Shown: positions 1 through 6,307, numbered from the stretch's first letter. The stretch: 8,007 bases of DNA from JBEKZQ01 sp049509675 (GCA_049509675.1 JBEKZQ010000316.1:1-8007), one strand, 5' to 3'. The notes: generated by a model not told the origin, from the letters alone. Translations and numbers: made by a program.

Positions 1-63
1 CGCCGCCATCGGCGGCGGGCGGACGGGGCGAGGGGCGGATGAAAGCGCGATCGCGCTAGTCGA

Positions 64-81
64 CCCGTGCTGAAGCACGGG
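64..81. repeat. short perfect hairpin (REP-like)
   Basis: CCCGTGC and GCACGGG form a perfect 7-bp stem around TGAA; the T-A pair would extend it to 8 bp. It lies between a 14-base palindrome and GCCTAGGC. From memory, hairpins of the CCCGTGCT..AGCACGGG type are scattered between genes in planctomycete genomes, so it may be a dispersed repeat rather than a terminator. Only one copy is in the window. Confidence 0.4.
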
Positions 82-122
82 CCTAGGCGCATGTCCGGTC
101 ACAGCGTTCCGGCACAATACGA

Positions 123-157
123 CGGCAGCCGGCGCGTTTGCAGTGCGCCGGCTGCCG
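123..157 (-). terminator. 13-bp perfect stem-loop after the 218-952 gene
   Basis: Positions 123-135 and 145-157 are perfect reverse complements (13 bp, very GC-rich) around a 9-base loop. The structure lies about 60 bases past the stop codon of the minus-strand gene at 218-952, where a terminator would be expected. No T-run follows on the minus strand, so a classical intrinsic terminator is not proven. It could also stabilise the 3' end of the transcript or be a REP-like repeat. Confidence 0.4.
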
Positions 158-217
158 CCAAGTGACTCCTACTGCTGGGAGCGTGGGGCATCTTCGTTGC
201 CTCGCGCTGTCAACCCC

Positions 218-952
218 CTACTCTCTCGGCGGGCCCCAAGGCATCGGGGGACCATCGGGGCCAGGACCACGACGCGGGCCGGGGCCATGACGCGGTCCAT
301 CGAACTGCGGTGGACCCGGAGGCGGACCACCAGGGCCGGCTTGCGGGCCAAGCGGCGCGCCACACTTCTCGCACCTGCCATCGCGATCACGCCGCGGCAT
401 GGGACGCGCGGCCCAACTATCGGGGCCAGGACCACGACGCGGGCCATCGAACCGCGGTGGACCCGGAGGCGGATCACCAGGGCCGGCCTGCGGGCCAAGC
501 GGCGCGCCACACTTCTCGCACCTGCCATCGCGATCACGCCGCGGCATGGGACGCTCGGCCCAGCTATCGGGGCCAGGACCACGACGCGGGCCATCGGCTT
601 CCGGCTTGCCCGGCGGCGGACCACCGGGACCTGCGCCCGGACCCTGCGGTGGTCCGGCGTTAGCCCGCGAGTCGTCGCGGCCGCGAGGCGGTCCCCCCGG
701 CGCCGGGCCGCCGTTCGGGCCACGGTCCTGGAACTGCGGCGGGCCAGCGGAGCCTTTGCCTCCCTCAGGCGGCCCTGGCGGGTCTGCCTGATCTCCCGGC
801 GCCTGCGGCTGAGCATGCTGATCGCGGTCAGGCGGAGGACCCTGGGCTTGCGCCTGGTGGTCCAGGGCGAGCAGGACCAGCAGGCCGAACAAGGCGCCTG
901 TCACAGCCCCGGTCAGCCCCCACCTGTTACACATCCATCGTTGAACGATCAT
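218..952 (-). CDS. exported Pro/Gly-rich protein with duplicated CxxC repeats
   Basis: This gene encodes 244 residues that I cannot assign to a named family. Residues 1-36 form a signal peptide: Arg near the N-terminus, a hydrophobic run from about 13 to 30, and an AQA cleavage-like site. The rest is rich in Pro, Gly, Arg and Asp and is probably disordered. Residues 120-168 and 169-217 are near-identical repeats, each with one CEKCGAPLG motif (Cys145/148 and Cys194/197) like half a zinc ribbon, so metal or disulfide pairing is possible but not shown. The ATG is supported by AAGGAGG at 965-959, six bases upstream. The plus-strand frame across the same bases gives only an Arg-rich translation without a signal peptide. 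The gene follows the 1125-1841 gene on the same strand, 172 bases away. The role is unknown; an envelope protein is a guess from composition. Confidence 0.75.
   Translation of the reverse strand: MIVQRWMCNRWGLTGAVTGALFGLLVLLALDHQAQAQGPPPDRDQHAQPQAPGDQADPPGPPEGGKGSAGPPQFQDRGPNGGPAPGGPPRGRDDSRANAGPPQGPGAGPGGPPPGKPEADGPRRGPGPDSWAERPMPRRDRDGRCEKCGAPLGPQAGPGDPPPGPPRFDGPRRGPGPDSWAARPMPRRDRDGRCEKCGAPLGPQAGPGGPPPGPPQFDGPRHGPGPRRGPGPDGPPMPWGPPRE
297..590 (-). repeat. two tandem 147-bp coding repeats
   Basis: Units 297-443 and 444-590 are in register at exactly 147 bp (49 codons) and differ at about five positions by eye (about 97% identity). They encode the duplicated CxxC segment of the exported Pro/Gly-rich protein. 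A third copy of the unit's ATCGGGGCCAGGACC portion starts at 254, offset by 18 extra bases. The high identity suggests recent duplication by slippage or unequal crossing-over; the length keeps the reading frame. Confidence 0.9.
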
Positions 953-958
953 CCAACA

Positions 959-965
959 CCTCCTT
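959..965 (-). promoter_or_regulatory. strong ribosome binding site for the 218-952 gene
   Basis: The minus strand reads AAGGAGG, six bases before the ATG at 952-950. It fixes the start codon over other in-frame ATGs (for example Met7) and supports the gene being translated on this strand. Confidence 0.8.
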
Positions 966-971
966 CTAAGA

Positions 972-1056
972 GGTTATACTGCGAGCGGTTTATAATGATA
1001 CGATCCGTTCCCTATTGCTGTGGTTGGGATCATTTCAAACCGCGCGAAGTATAACG
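972..1056. promoter_or_regulatory. inverted pair of TATAAC-containing motifs
   Basis: The plus-strand segment 1040-1056 and the minus-strand segment 988-972 share 14 of 17 bases, both ending in GTATAAC. On the minus strand TATAAC (978-973) would be a good -10 for the 218-952 gene, placing the transcript start shortly before its ribosome binding site, but no good -35 is visible. The plus-strand arm has no gene to drive. The pair could be a binding site for a dimeric regulator or chance. Confidence 0.25.
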
Positions 1057-1092
1057 AAAACCGGCAGCAATCGCCCAACGCAGGCGGTGCTG
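1051..1092 (-). terminator. probable terminator of the 1125-1841 gene
   Basis: On the minus strand, CAGCACCGCC (1092-1083) pairs with GGCGATTGCTG (1075-1065) around a 7-base loop with a small internal mismatch. Read in the gene's direction it is followed within a few bases by GGTTTTCGTT. The position, about 30 bases after the stop codon, fits an intrinsic terminator, though the T-run is short. Confidence 0.4.
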
Positions 1093-1124
1093 TGGCGGTA
1101 CAGTGTTTGCAAGATACACGGTCC

Positions 1125-1841
1125 TCAGAAGCCGGCTTCGGCCTCCTCGGGCAGCAGTTCGGAAACCCGCTTCTCGATGATCTGCTGGCGGTCCTTTTCG
1201 CGGCGTTCGGCGGCCTCGCGGAGCCGCTTCAACTCGTCTTCCAATCGCTTCAATTCCAAGGCGCGACGCTGCTGGCGGGTTTCGAACTGCTCGGTCACCA
1301 CCTTCTTCAGTTCTGCCTTGAGCTTGGGACGTTGGTCCTTGGACGCTTGGAGGAAATCTCGCGCCATTTCATGGGTGCGATGGTCCAAGTCGTTCTCCGC
1401 CTTGATGAGCTTGTACATCTCGGGGTCGTTTTTCTCCATCGAGGCCCAGTCCTGGCGCGGACCGCGGGGCTGAGGACCGGTTGGCTGACCCGGGCCAGGG
1501 GGCCCTGGCTGGCGCGGCTGGCCGTCGAAGCCGGGGGGTGGACCGGGCGGCCGATCGTCGGACTGGCCCGGCCGACGTTCAGGGCGGCTGGGCCGACGCT
1601 GCCCCTTATCTGGCGGCGGTCCCGGCGGGCCAAAATCATCGGGCCGTCCGGCCTCGGGCGCGGTTGGCGGCTGCGGCGGTTTTTGGTCTTTCGAGGTTGC
1701 GGCGTCACGCTCGCCCGTCTGCTTGCTCTCGGCCGCCCGAACCAGCGCGGCCGACGCCAACAACAGAACCAAACCAGCGACCGTAGCCAGCGCCAGGGTT
1801 TGCCGCACTACCGAGCGGCGTGGAAAACAGAAAGCACCCAT
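1125..1841 (-). CDS. exported Pro-rich protein with C-terminal charged coiled coil
   Basis: The product has 238 residues. Residues 1-36 look like a signal peptide: RRS near the N-terminus, a hydrophobic stretch at about 14-35 and an LVRA|A cleavage-like site. Residues 40-130 are a Pro/Gly/Arg-rich linker with several PPGPPP runs. Residues 131-238 are a charged helical segment: an EMYKLI..END..DHRTHEMA part, then LKAELKK, a QFETRQQRR..LELKRLEDELKRL coiled coil, and an ending IIEKRVSELL. From memory, similar helical tails occur in planctomycete exported proteins of unknown function near ECF sigma or anti-sigma genes; I know no biochemical role. The start is set by AAGGAG at 1854-1849, seven bases from the ATG; another ATG five bases upstream is out of frame and too close to that site. 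The gene diverges from the sigma/kinase operon, so regulation by that sigma factor is possible (inference). Confidence 0.85.
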   Translation of the reverse strand: MGAFCFPRRSVVRQTLALATVAGLVLLLASAALVRAAESKQTGERDAATSKDQKPPQPPTAPEAGRPDDFGPPGPPPDKGQRRPSRPERRPGQSDDRPPGPPPGFDGQPRQPGPPGPGQPTGPQPRGPRQDWASMEKNDPEMYKLIKAENDLDHRTHEMARDFLQASKDQRPKLKAELKKVVTEQFETRQQRRALELKRLEDELKRLREAAERREKDRQQIIEKRVSELLPEEAEAGF

Positions 1842-2183
1842 CTCATGTCTCCTTGTACGCTACTCACCAAGACAAATTCAGCCGAACTACTAAACGAGAA
1901 ACGCCGCCGGTTTTCTACAAGCTCACTCCGGATTTTCAGCCGCATCGCGACATTGCGGCCCAATCAACACCCCCCAGGATATCTGCGAAGTCGGGCTCAT
2001 GTCGGGCGCAAAGGGGTCAGGTCCATGTTTTCGGACGACGGTTGTGCCAGGAAGCAATGCCTCTTCGCCGAAAAATGGACCAGACCCCGGACTTTGCAGT
2101 TGTCCTGCAATACACCCCCCTAAAGACTGGCGACTTGCTGATTTCTCGTGTAGAATAATGGCTAGCTTCTCGTATATCTGGGT
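1842..2183. other. divergent intergenic region between exported protein and sigma operon
   Basis: These 342 bases separate two divergent transcription units and must carry both promoters. The minus-strand gene has its ribosome binding site at 1854-1849. On the plus side a possible -10, TAGAAT, lies at 2151-2156 without a convincing -35, as can happen for activator- or ECF-dependent promoters. A REPIN-like inverted repeat fills 2013-2088. No small gene is evident; the frames open on both strands look like non-coding sequence. Confidence 0.5.
2013..2088. repeat. REPIN-like inverted repeat (GGGGTCAGGTCC type)
   Basis: The left arm (2013-2034) and right arm (2068-2088) are reverse complements apart from one A/T difference and one extra G, and are separated by 33 bases. 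Each arm contains GGGGTC(A/T)GGTCCAT followed by a T-run and CGG. Two REP-like arms in inverted orientation around a short spacer is the layout of a REPIN, the non-autonomous repeat mobilised by RAYT transposases. From memory, GGGGTCAGGTCC-type sequences flank RAYT genes in several phyla. It lies upstream of the sigma operon. Confidence 0.6.
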
Positions 2184-2843
2184 ATGGAGCCCCACGTGGA
2201 CGATAAGATTGCGCAAGGCGACGGACTGGCGCGCCGCTCGGAATGCGGCGACCGGGAGGCCCTGGCCACGCTTTTTTCCCAACAGCGGGAGCGTCTGTGG
2301 CGGATGGTCAACTTCCGCATGGATCGGCGTTTGCTGGGCCGCGTGGACGCGGACGACGTGCTTCAGGAAGCGTACCTGGCCGCGGCGGCGCGTTTGCAGC
2401 ACTACGCCGACGATGGGTCCTTGTCGCCCTTTGTCTGGCTGCGGATGATCGTCCTGCAAACACTGACCGACCTGCACCGGCACCACCTGGGCGCGCAGAT
2501 GCGCGATGCCGACCGCGAGATCGACCTGCGTGGCTGCCGATATCCCATCTCCACCACGGCCTCGCTGGCGGCGCTGCTGGTGGGCAACATCACCTCGCCC
2601 AGCCAGGCGGCAGTCCGCACGGAAACGCTCGACCAGGTGGAGCAGGTCATTGCGGCCATGGACCCGCTGGACCGCGAAGTCCTGGCGCTGCGGCATTTCG
2701 AGGAACTGGGCAACAGCGAGGTCGCCGAGGTGTTGGGAATCCAGCAGAAGGCCGCCAGCATCCGTTATGTCCGGGCCTTGAAGCGCCTTCGGGCCATCCT
2801 GTCGCAGACGCCCGGCCTGATCGAAGGAGATCGCCATGCTTGA
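2184..2843 (+). CDS. ECF-type RNA polymerase sigma factor (planctomycete type)
   Basis: The 219-residue product directs RNA polymerase to a set of promoters. Sigma region 2 spans about 22-108: ADDVLQEAYLAAAARL (56-71) is the region 2.2 core-binding helix and FVWLRMIVLQTLTDLHRHHL (83-102) covers 2.3/2.4. A longer than usual linker (109-150, with NITSPSQAA) leads to region 4 at 159-206, where LDREVLALRHFEELGNSEVAEVLG and RYVRALKRLR form the -35-binding helix-turn-helix. The NITSPS linker and the paired kinase gene match the Ser/Thr-kinase-linked ECF groups of planctomycetes. The start codon has no clear Shine-Dalgarno sequence. The 3' end overlaps the kinase start by 8 bases, so the two are almost surely translationally coupled. 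No anti-sigma gene is present; the kinase is the likely controller (inference from family context). Confidence 0.94.
   Translation: MEPHVDDKIAQGDGLARRSECGDREALATLFSQQRERLWRMVNFRMDRRLLGRVDADDVLQEAYLAAAARLQHYADDGSLSPFVWLRMIVLQTLTDLHRHHLGAQMRDADREIDLRGCRYPISTTASLAALLVGNITSPSQAAVRTETLDQVEQVIAAMDPLDREVLALRHFEELGNSEVAEVLGIQQKAASIRYVRALKRLRAILSQTPGLIEGDRHA
2824..2830 (+). promoter_or_regulatory. ribosome binding site of the kinase gene
   Basis: AAGGAGA lies five bases before the ATG at 2836, inside the last codons of the sigma gene. With the ATGcttGA overlap it supports this start and coupled translation of sigma factor and kinase. Confidence 0.75.
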
Positions 2844-5800
2844 AGCCGACGACCAGCGCGATCCATTGGAAGTCTTGGCGGCCGAATTCATGGAGCGGCA
2901 ACGCCGCGGCGAGTCGCCGTCGGTTGCCGAGTACGCGGCCCGGCACCCGGAACTGGCCGCCGACATCGAGGAGGTTTTCCCGACCATTGCCGTCGTGGAA
3001 CGGCTGAAGGTCCATAAGGAGCAAGGCAGCGGCGCCCGCGTGTCGCTGGGCGGGGTGCGGCTGGAACGGCTGGGCGATTTCCGCATCCTCCACGAAATCG
3101 GCCGCGGCGGCATGGGCATCGTGTACGAGGCGTTTCAGGAATCGCTGGGCCGGCACGTGGCCGTGAAAGTACTGCCCCGGCAAACGCTCCTAACCCCGCA
3201 GCAATTGCGGCGTTTCCAGCGCGAGGCACAAACCGCCGCAAGATTGCACCACACCAATATCGTCCCCGTGTTCGGCATGGGCGAGCACGAAGGATTCCAT
3301 TATATCGTCATGCAACTCATCCGCGGCGCGGGCCTGGATGACCTGTTGGCCCGGCTGCAGCAGGTCGGCAGCCGGCGACTAATATCCGCCGAGGAAGAGG
3401 GCGCAGGGTTCACGACGCAGGACGCGGCGGCCCTGCCGCGCGGCAAAGGGGGAACCGAGGTCGCGCGCCTGGCAAGAGCCTTGGTGGAAGGGCGCTTCGG
3501 GCAACCGCACGGGTTCGACAGCGCTTGTTGCGACGGTTCGGACGACCGCGGTCAAGCGCGAGAGGAAATCGCCGCCGCCGGCCAGCCGTTGGCGCCGGCG
3601 GCGGCGGCAACCGAGGAACTTTCGTGCGACGGCGATACGGGAATCAACGGGAAGGGCCAGGCAGCGAGCGCGAACGCCGCGGCGTCGCCGGCTTACGACG
3701 AACCGTGGCAGTGCGGTCCGCTTTATTGGCGAAGCGTTGCACAAATCGGCCAGCAAGTGGCCGAGGCACTCCATTACGCGCACGCCCATCATACGCTGCA
3801 CCGCGACATCAAACCGGCCAATTTGCTCCTGGACTCGCAGGGCGTGGCCTGGATCACGGATTTCGGACTGGCCAAGGCGATGGAGCAGGACAACGCGACC
3901 CAGACCGGGGCCATGGTGGGCACGTTGCGTTACATGGCGCCGGAGCAGTTCTCCGGCCGGGCCGACGCGCAGAGCGACATCTACAGCCTTGGCCTGACCC
4001 TTTACGAGTTGCTCACCTTGCGTCCGGCCTTTGAAGACAACAGCCGCAGCGGCTTGATCGCCAGGATCACGCACGGCGCGCCGCCCGGCCCGCGCAAGCT
4101 CAACCCGGCGATTCCCCGCGACTTGGAGACCATCGTCTTGAAGGCGATGGCCCGCGAGCCGCGCGATCGGTACCCGACGGCCGGAGAGCTGGCGCGGGAC
4201 CTGGAGTGCTTTCTGGAGGACCGTCCGATCCAGGCCCGCCGGACGTCCGCGGCCGAACGCCTGTGGCGATGGGCACGGCGCAACCGGGCCATGGCCGGCC
4301 TGGCAGCCTGTACCCTGGCGTTGTTGGTCGTGGTGGCGGTCGTGGCGAGCGTGGGCTATGTGCGCACGGCACGAGCCAGCGCGGAAGAGAAGATCGAGCG
4401 GAAGAAGGCCGAAGAGACCTCGGCCTTGGCGGTGGAAGCCCTGGACAGCATCTTCCGGCAGTTCGCACCGGACCGCACCGCCCCGGCTTCCGCATCGCTG
4501 CGCGTGAGCGACGCGGAAGATCCGATTACCGTGCCGGTCCAGCCTGTGCTGTCGAAAGAGGCGGCCGCGCTGCTGGAGCACATGCTCAAGTTCTATGATC
4601 GTCTGGCCGATCAGGGGGGCGACGATGCCCGGCTCCGCCGCAAAGTTGCCGAGGCCAATCGCCGCGTGGGCGACATCCGCCAGCGCTTGGGCCATTACGA
4701 GCAGTCGAAAGCCGCCTATTTGCGGGCGATCGAATTGTACGCGCGGCTGGCGGAATCGTCCGCGAAAGAGACCGACCTTCGCAGCGAAATCGCCCGGATT
4801 CACAATGATCTTGGCAACGTGTACTATGCGATGAACGAAGCGGAAGCGGGGCGCAAGTCGCAACTGGACGCCCTGGCAATGCTGCGAGCGGCCTCCGCGG
4901 AATCCTCGGCCTCGCCCGCCTGCCAGTACGAGTTGGCGCGCACGTACTACTTTCTCGGCAAGGCGGCGGGCGGACCGCCGGGACCTCCTCCCCCCGGGCC
5001 GGACGGTCCGCGCGAGCCGCGAGGCGGCCCGCCGGGTTTTATCTTCGATCCGCGCGGTCCGCATCCCGATCCGCGTGTGCCGTTTCCCCTGGTGCCTGCG
5101 CAAGCGGGCGAAGAGCGATTGGACAAGGCACTGGCTCTCTGGCAGCGGCTGGTGGACGACGATTCCCCCTGGCTCTCGCCGGGATCCGCCCCACATGAAC
5201 GCCAGCCGAAGTCGCCGCGCGGCGAGCCCGGTTCTCCTCCGCCTTTTCCCGGCAGCGACCGCAAAGAAAGCGAGGGCTACCGGCAGAAGGCCGTCGATCT
5301 CTTGGAACGACTCGTGGCCGACCATCCCACGGTGCCCGGCTATCGCCATCTGTTGGCCCGCTGCTATCGCGAGACGCCGTCCCCGGGGGCCGGCCGCGCC
5401 GCCCGTTCCGAGCCGGACAATTTGTACAAGGCAGCACAGATCCTCGAGAACCTGGTGAAAGAGTACCCCGACGTGGCCGATTACCGCTACGACCTCAGCG
5501 AGACATACGCCATGCGCGGCGACCGGGGGCCGCGGCAGCCGGAAGCCCCGGACCGCAGTGCCGCCCAGCGGTCGCCCGCGATGCTCGAAAAGGCCTTGGT
5601 CCTCTCCGAACAACTCGTCGCCGAGCATCCGAATATCCCGGAATACGCAGTTTCCTCGGTCAACATCCGCTTGCGACTGAATCAAAGTCTGCGGGAAAGC
5701 GACGCGACGCGTGCGGAGGCCAACCTCCGCAAAGCGCTGGACGTGCAGTCTACGCTCGCACGCCGCTTCCCCGAGAACTCTTCCTACACGTTCTGGATGG

Positions 5801-6039
5801 CGGTGATTCAGGAGTCGTTGGGCGGACTGCTCCAGGAGCATGGCCGCTTGGGCGAGGCGCGGTCTGCGCTGCAGGACTGCATCGCTTCATTCAAAGCGGT
5901 GTTGCAGAAGGATGTCAAGGCGGGGCACGTGCGCGACATTCTTGCCAGGAACTACATGAACCTGGCCGACGTGCTGCGCCGCACGGGCGAGGACCAGGCG
6001 GCCGAGGAAGCCGTGCGTCAGGCCCGGGAGCTTCGCTAA
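2836..6039 (+). CDS. membrane Ser/Thr protein kinase with exported TPR domain
   Basis: The product has 1067 residues. Residues 1-75 are the acidic/helical leader common before planctomycete kinase domains. The Hanks-type kinase domain is about 81-464: GRGGMGIVY (89-97), VAVK with Lys111, Glu130 of helix C, HRDIKPANLL (322-331), DFG (342-344), activation-loop Thr355/357/363, APE (368-370), SDIYSLG (380-386) and RDRYPTA (443-449). All catalytic residues are present, so it should be active. A large Ala/Gly-rich insert fills 172-297 between helices D and E. A transmembrane helix is at about 485-508, so the C-terminal half should be exported. Residues 575-1067 are TPR-like helical pairs (for example 600-634, 650-683, 815-848, 862-895, 984-1018, 1036-1064), broken by Pro/Gly-rich inserts at 711-757 and 781-808. 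It likely senses through the TPR part and phosphorylates cytoplasmic targets; the coupled sigma factor is the prime candidate (inference). Confidence 0.96.
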   Translation: MLEADDQRDPLEVLAAEFMERQRRGESPSVAEYAARHPELAADIEEVFPTIAVVERLKVHKEQGSGARVSLGGVRLERLGDFRILHEIGRGGMGIVYEAFQESLGRHVAVKVLPRQTLLTPQQLRRFQREAQTAARLHHTNIVPVFGMGEHEGFHYIVMQLIRGAGLDDLLARLQQVGSRRLISAEEEGAGFTTQDAAALPRGKGGTEVARLARALVEGRFGQPHGFDSACCDGSDDRGQAREEIAAAGQPLAPAAAATEELSCDGDTGINGKGQAASANAAASPAYDEPWQCGPLYWRSVAQIGQQVAEALHYAHAHHTLHRDIKPANLLLDSQGVAWITDFGLAKAMEQDNATQTGAMVGTLRYMAPEQFSGRADAQSDIYSLGLTLYELLTLRPAFEDNSRSGLIARITHGAPPGPRKLNPAIPRDLETIVLKAMAREPRDRYPTAGELARDLECFLEDRPIQARRTSAAERLWRWARRNRAMAGLAACTLALLVVVAVVASVGYVRTARASAEEKIERKKAEETSALAVEALDSIFRQFAPDRTAPASASLRVSDAEDPITVPVQPVLSKEAAALLEHMLKFYDRLADQGGDDARLRRKVAEANRRVGDIRQRLGHYEQSKAAYLRAIELYARLAESSAKETDLRSEIARIHNDLGNVYYAMNEAEAGRKSQLDALAMLRAASAESSASPACQYELARTYYFLGKAAGGPPGPPPPGPDGPREPRGGPPGFIFDPRGPHPDPRVPFPLVPAQAGEERLDKALALWQRLVDDDSPWLSPGSAPHERQPKSPRGEPGSPPPFPGSDRKESEGYRQKAVDLLERLVADHPTVPGYRHLLARCYRETPSPGAGRAARSEPDNLYKAAQILENLVKEYPDVADYRYDLSETYAMRGDRGPRQPEAPDRSAAQRSPAMLEKALVLSEQLVAEHPNIPEYAVSSVNIRLRLNQSLRESDATRAEANLRKALDVQSTLARRFPENSSYTFWMAVIQESLGGLLQEHGRLGEARSALQDCIASFKAVLQKDVKAGHVRDILARNYMNLADVLRRTGEDQAAEEAVRQARELR

Positions 6040-6069
6040 CGCCGTAGATGACTTTCGCGCTTTGTAATC

Positions 6070-6158
6070 CCCCTCTCCCCTTGCGGGAGAGGGGTTGGGG
6101 GTGAGGGGTTCCTCGCCATTTGGTGTTGTCGTCGCCTTCTCCCGCAAGGGGAGAGGGG
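6070..6158. repeat. inverted CCCCTCTCCCC repeat pair
   Basis: Positions 6070-6090 and 6138-6158 are perfect 21-base reverse complements separated by 47 bases. Each arm is itself a hairpin; the left one pairs 6070-6079 with 6085-6094 (10 bp, 5-base loop). The motif CCCTCTCCCCTTGCGGGAGA followed by GGGGTTGGGGGTGAGGGG resembles a dispersed intergenic repeat I recall from many bacterial genomes. It starts about 30 bases after the kinase stop and could act as a bidirectional transcript-end structure, but no T-run is present. Confidence 0.7.
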
Positions 6159-6160
6159 AA

Positions 6161-6204
6161 GGGAAAAGGGGGACAGAAGGGAAAAGAAGGGAAAAGGGGG
6201 ACAG
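6161..6204. repeat. 16-bp direct repeat containing GGGGGACAG
   Basis: GGGAAAAGGGGGACAG occurs perfectly at 6161-6176 and 6189-6204, with a partial GGGAAAAG between them. The second copy forms part of the left arm of the adjacent REPIN-like hairpin, so the first copy may be a remnant of an earlier insertion or a slippage product. Confidence 0.7.
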
Positions 6205-6255
6205 GCGCGCTTTCTGGCGCACGCTTCCGGGTCAATAAGCGCGCCTGTCCCCCTT
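6194..6255. repeat. REPIN-like hairpin (GGGGGACAGGCGCGC type)
   Basis: Positions 6194-6212 and 6237-6255 are perfect 19-base reverse complements around a 24-base loop, with two further matches just outside. The arm contains AAGGGGGACAGG, close to the AAAGGGGACATT core of the RAYT-unit ends 23 bases away, but its remaining sequence differs. This fits a related non-autonomous element. Confidence 0.6.
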
Positions 6256-6277
6256 CTCCGTCGCCTGGTCTTCATTA

Positions 6278-6307
6278 GGAGGGAGCAAAAGGGGACATTC
6301 TACTTTT
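6278..6307. repeat. left inverted end of the RAYT unit
   Basis: This is the reverse complement of 7007-7036 apart from one mismatch (6284). It contains the last codons and the TAG stop of the transposase gene. Confidence 0.85.

Larger units (their letters stand above)
1..217. other. gene-free stretch with palindromes at the window start
   Basis: No convincing gene lies here. What can be seen is a run of self-complementary sequence: CGCCGCC/GGCGGCG around a 3-base loop (1-17), a perfect 14-base palindrome centred on 50/51 (44-57), a hairpin at 64-81, the palindrome GCCTAGGC (81-88) and a long stem-loop at 123-157. A short plus-strand frame open from the window edge to a TGA at 71-73 could be the tail of a gene starting outside the window, but its 23 residues show nothing recognisable. 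Confidence 0.5.
6040..6299. other. repeat-filled region between kinase and RAYT gene
   Basis: No gene is supported in these 260 bases. They hold, in order, an inverted pair of CCCCTCTCCCC-type repeats, a 16-base direct repeat, a REPIN-like hairpin and the left inverted end of the RAYT unit. The frames open here on the minus strand are low-complexity Pro/Arg/Phe translations of these repeats. Confidence 0.7.

Noticed and set aside
46..53. GCGATCGC octamer, the cyanobacterial HIP1 motif
   Set aside because: It occurs once as part of a longer palindrome, and the gene content points to a planctomycete, not a cyanobacterium.
254..594. Spaced repeats considered as a CRISPR array
   Set aside because: Units are 147 bp, adjacent without unique spacers and kept in coding frame, so they are a coding tandem repeat.
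991..996. Perfect TATAAT on the plus strand
   Set aside because: It has no -35 at proper spacing and no plus-strand gene downstream, only antisense to the 1125-1841 gene.
143..1054. 303-codon open frame on the plus strand over the 218-952 gene
   Set aside because: It is an Arg-rich, low-complexity translation without a ribosome binding site; the opposite strand has a signal peptide, a strong SD and an organised repeat protein.
1020..2123. 367-codon open frame on the plus strand opposite the coiled-coil gene
   Set aside because: It is a high-GC antisense shadow running through an intergenic repeat, with no domain and no start signal.
1923..3119. 398-codon minus-strand frame over the sigma gene and kinase start
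   Set aside because: It is antisense to a clear sigma factor and crosses the divergent promoter region; the translation has no recognisable fold.
3379..5841. 820-codon minus-strand frame inside the kinase gene
   Set aside because: It is long only because GC-biased third positions remove antisense stops; the kinase motifs on the plus strand are unambiguous.
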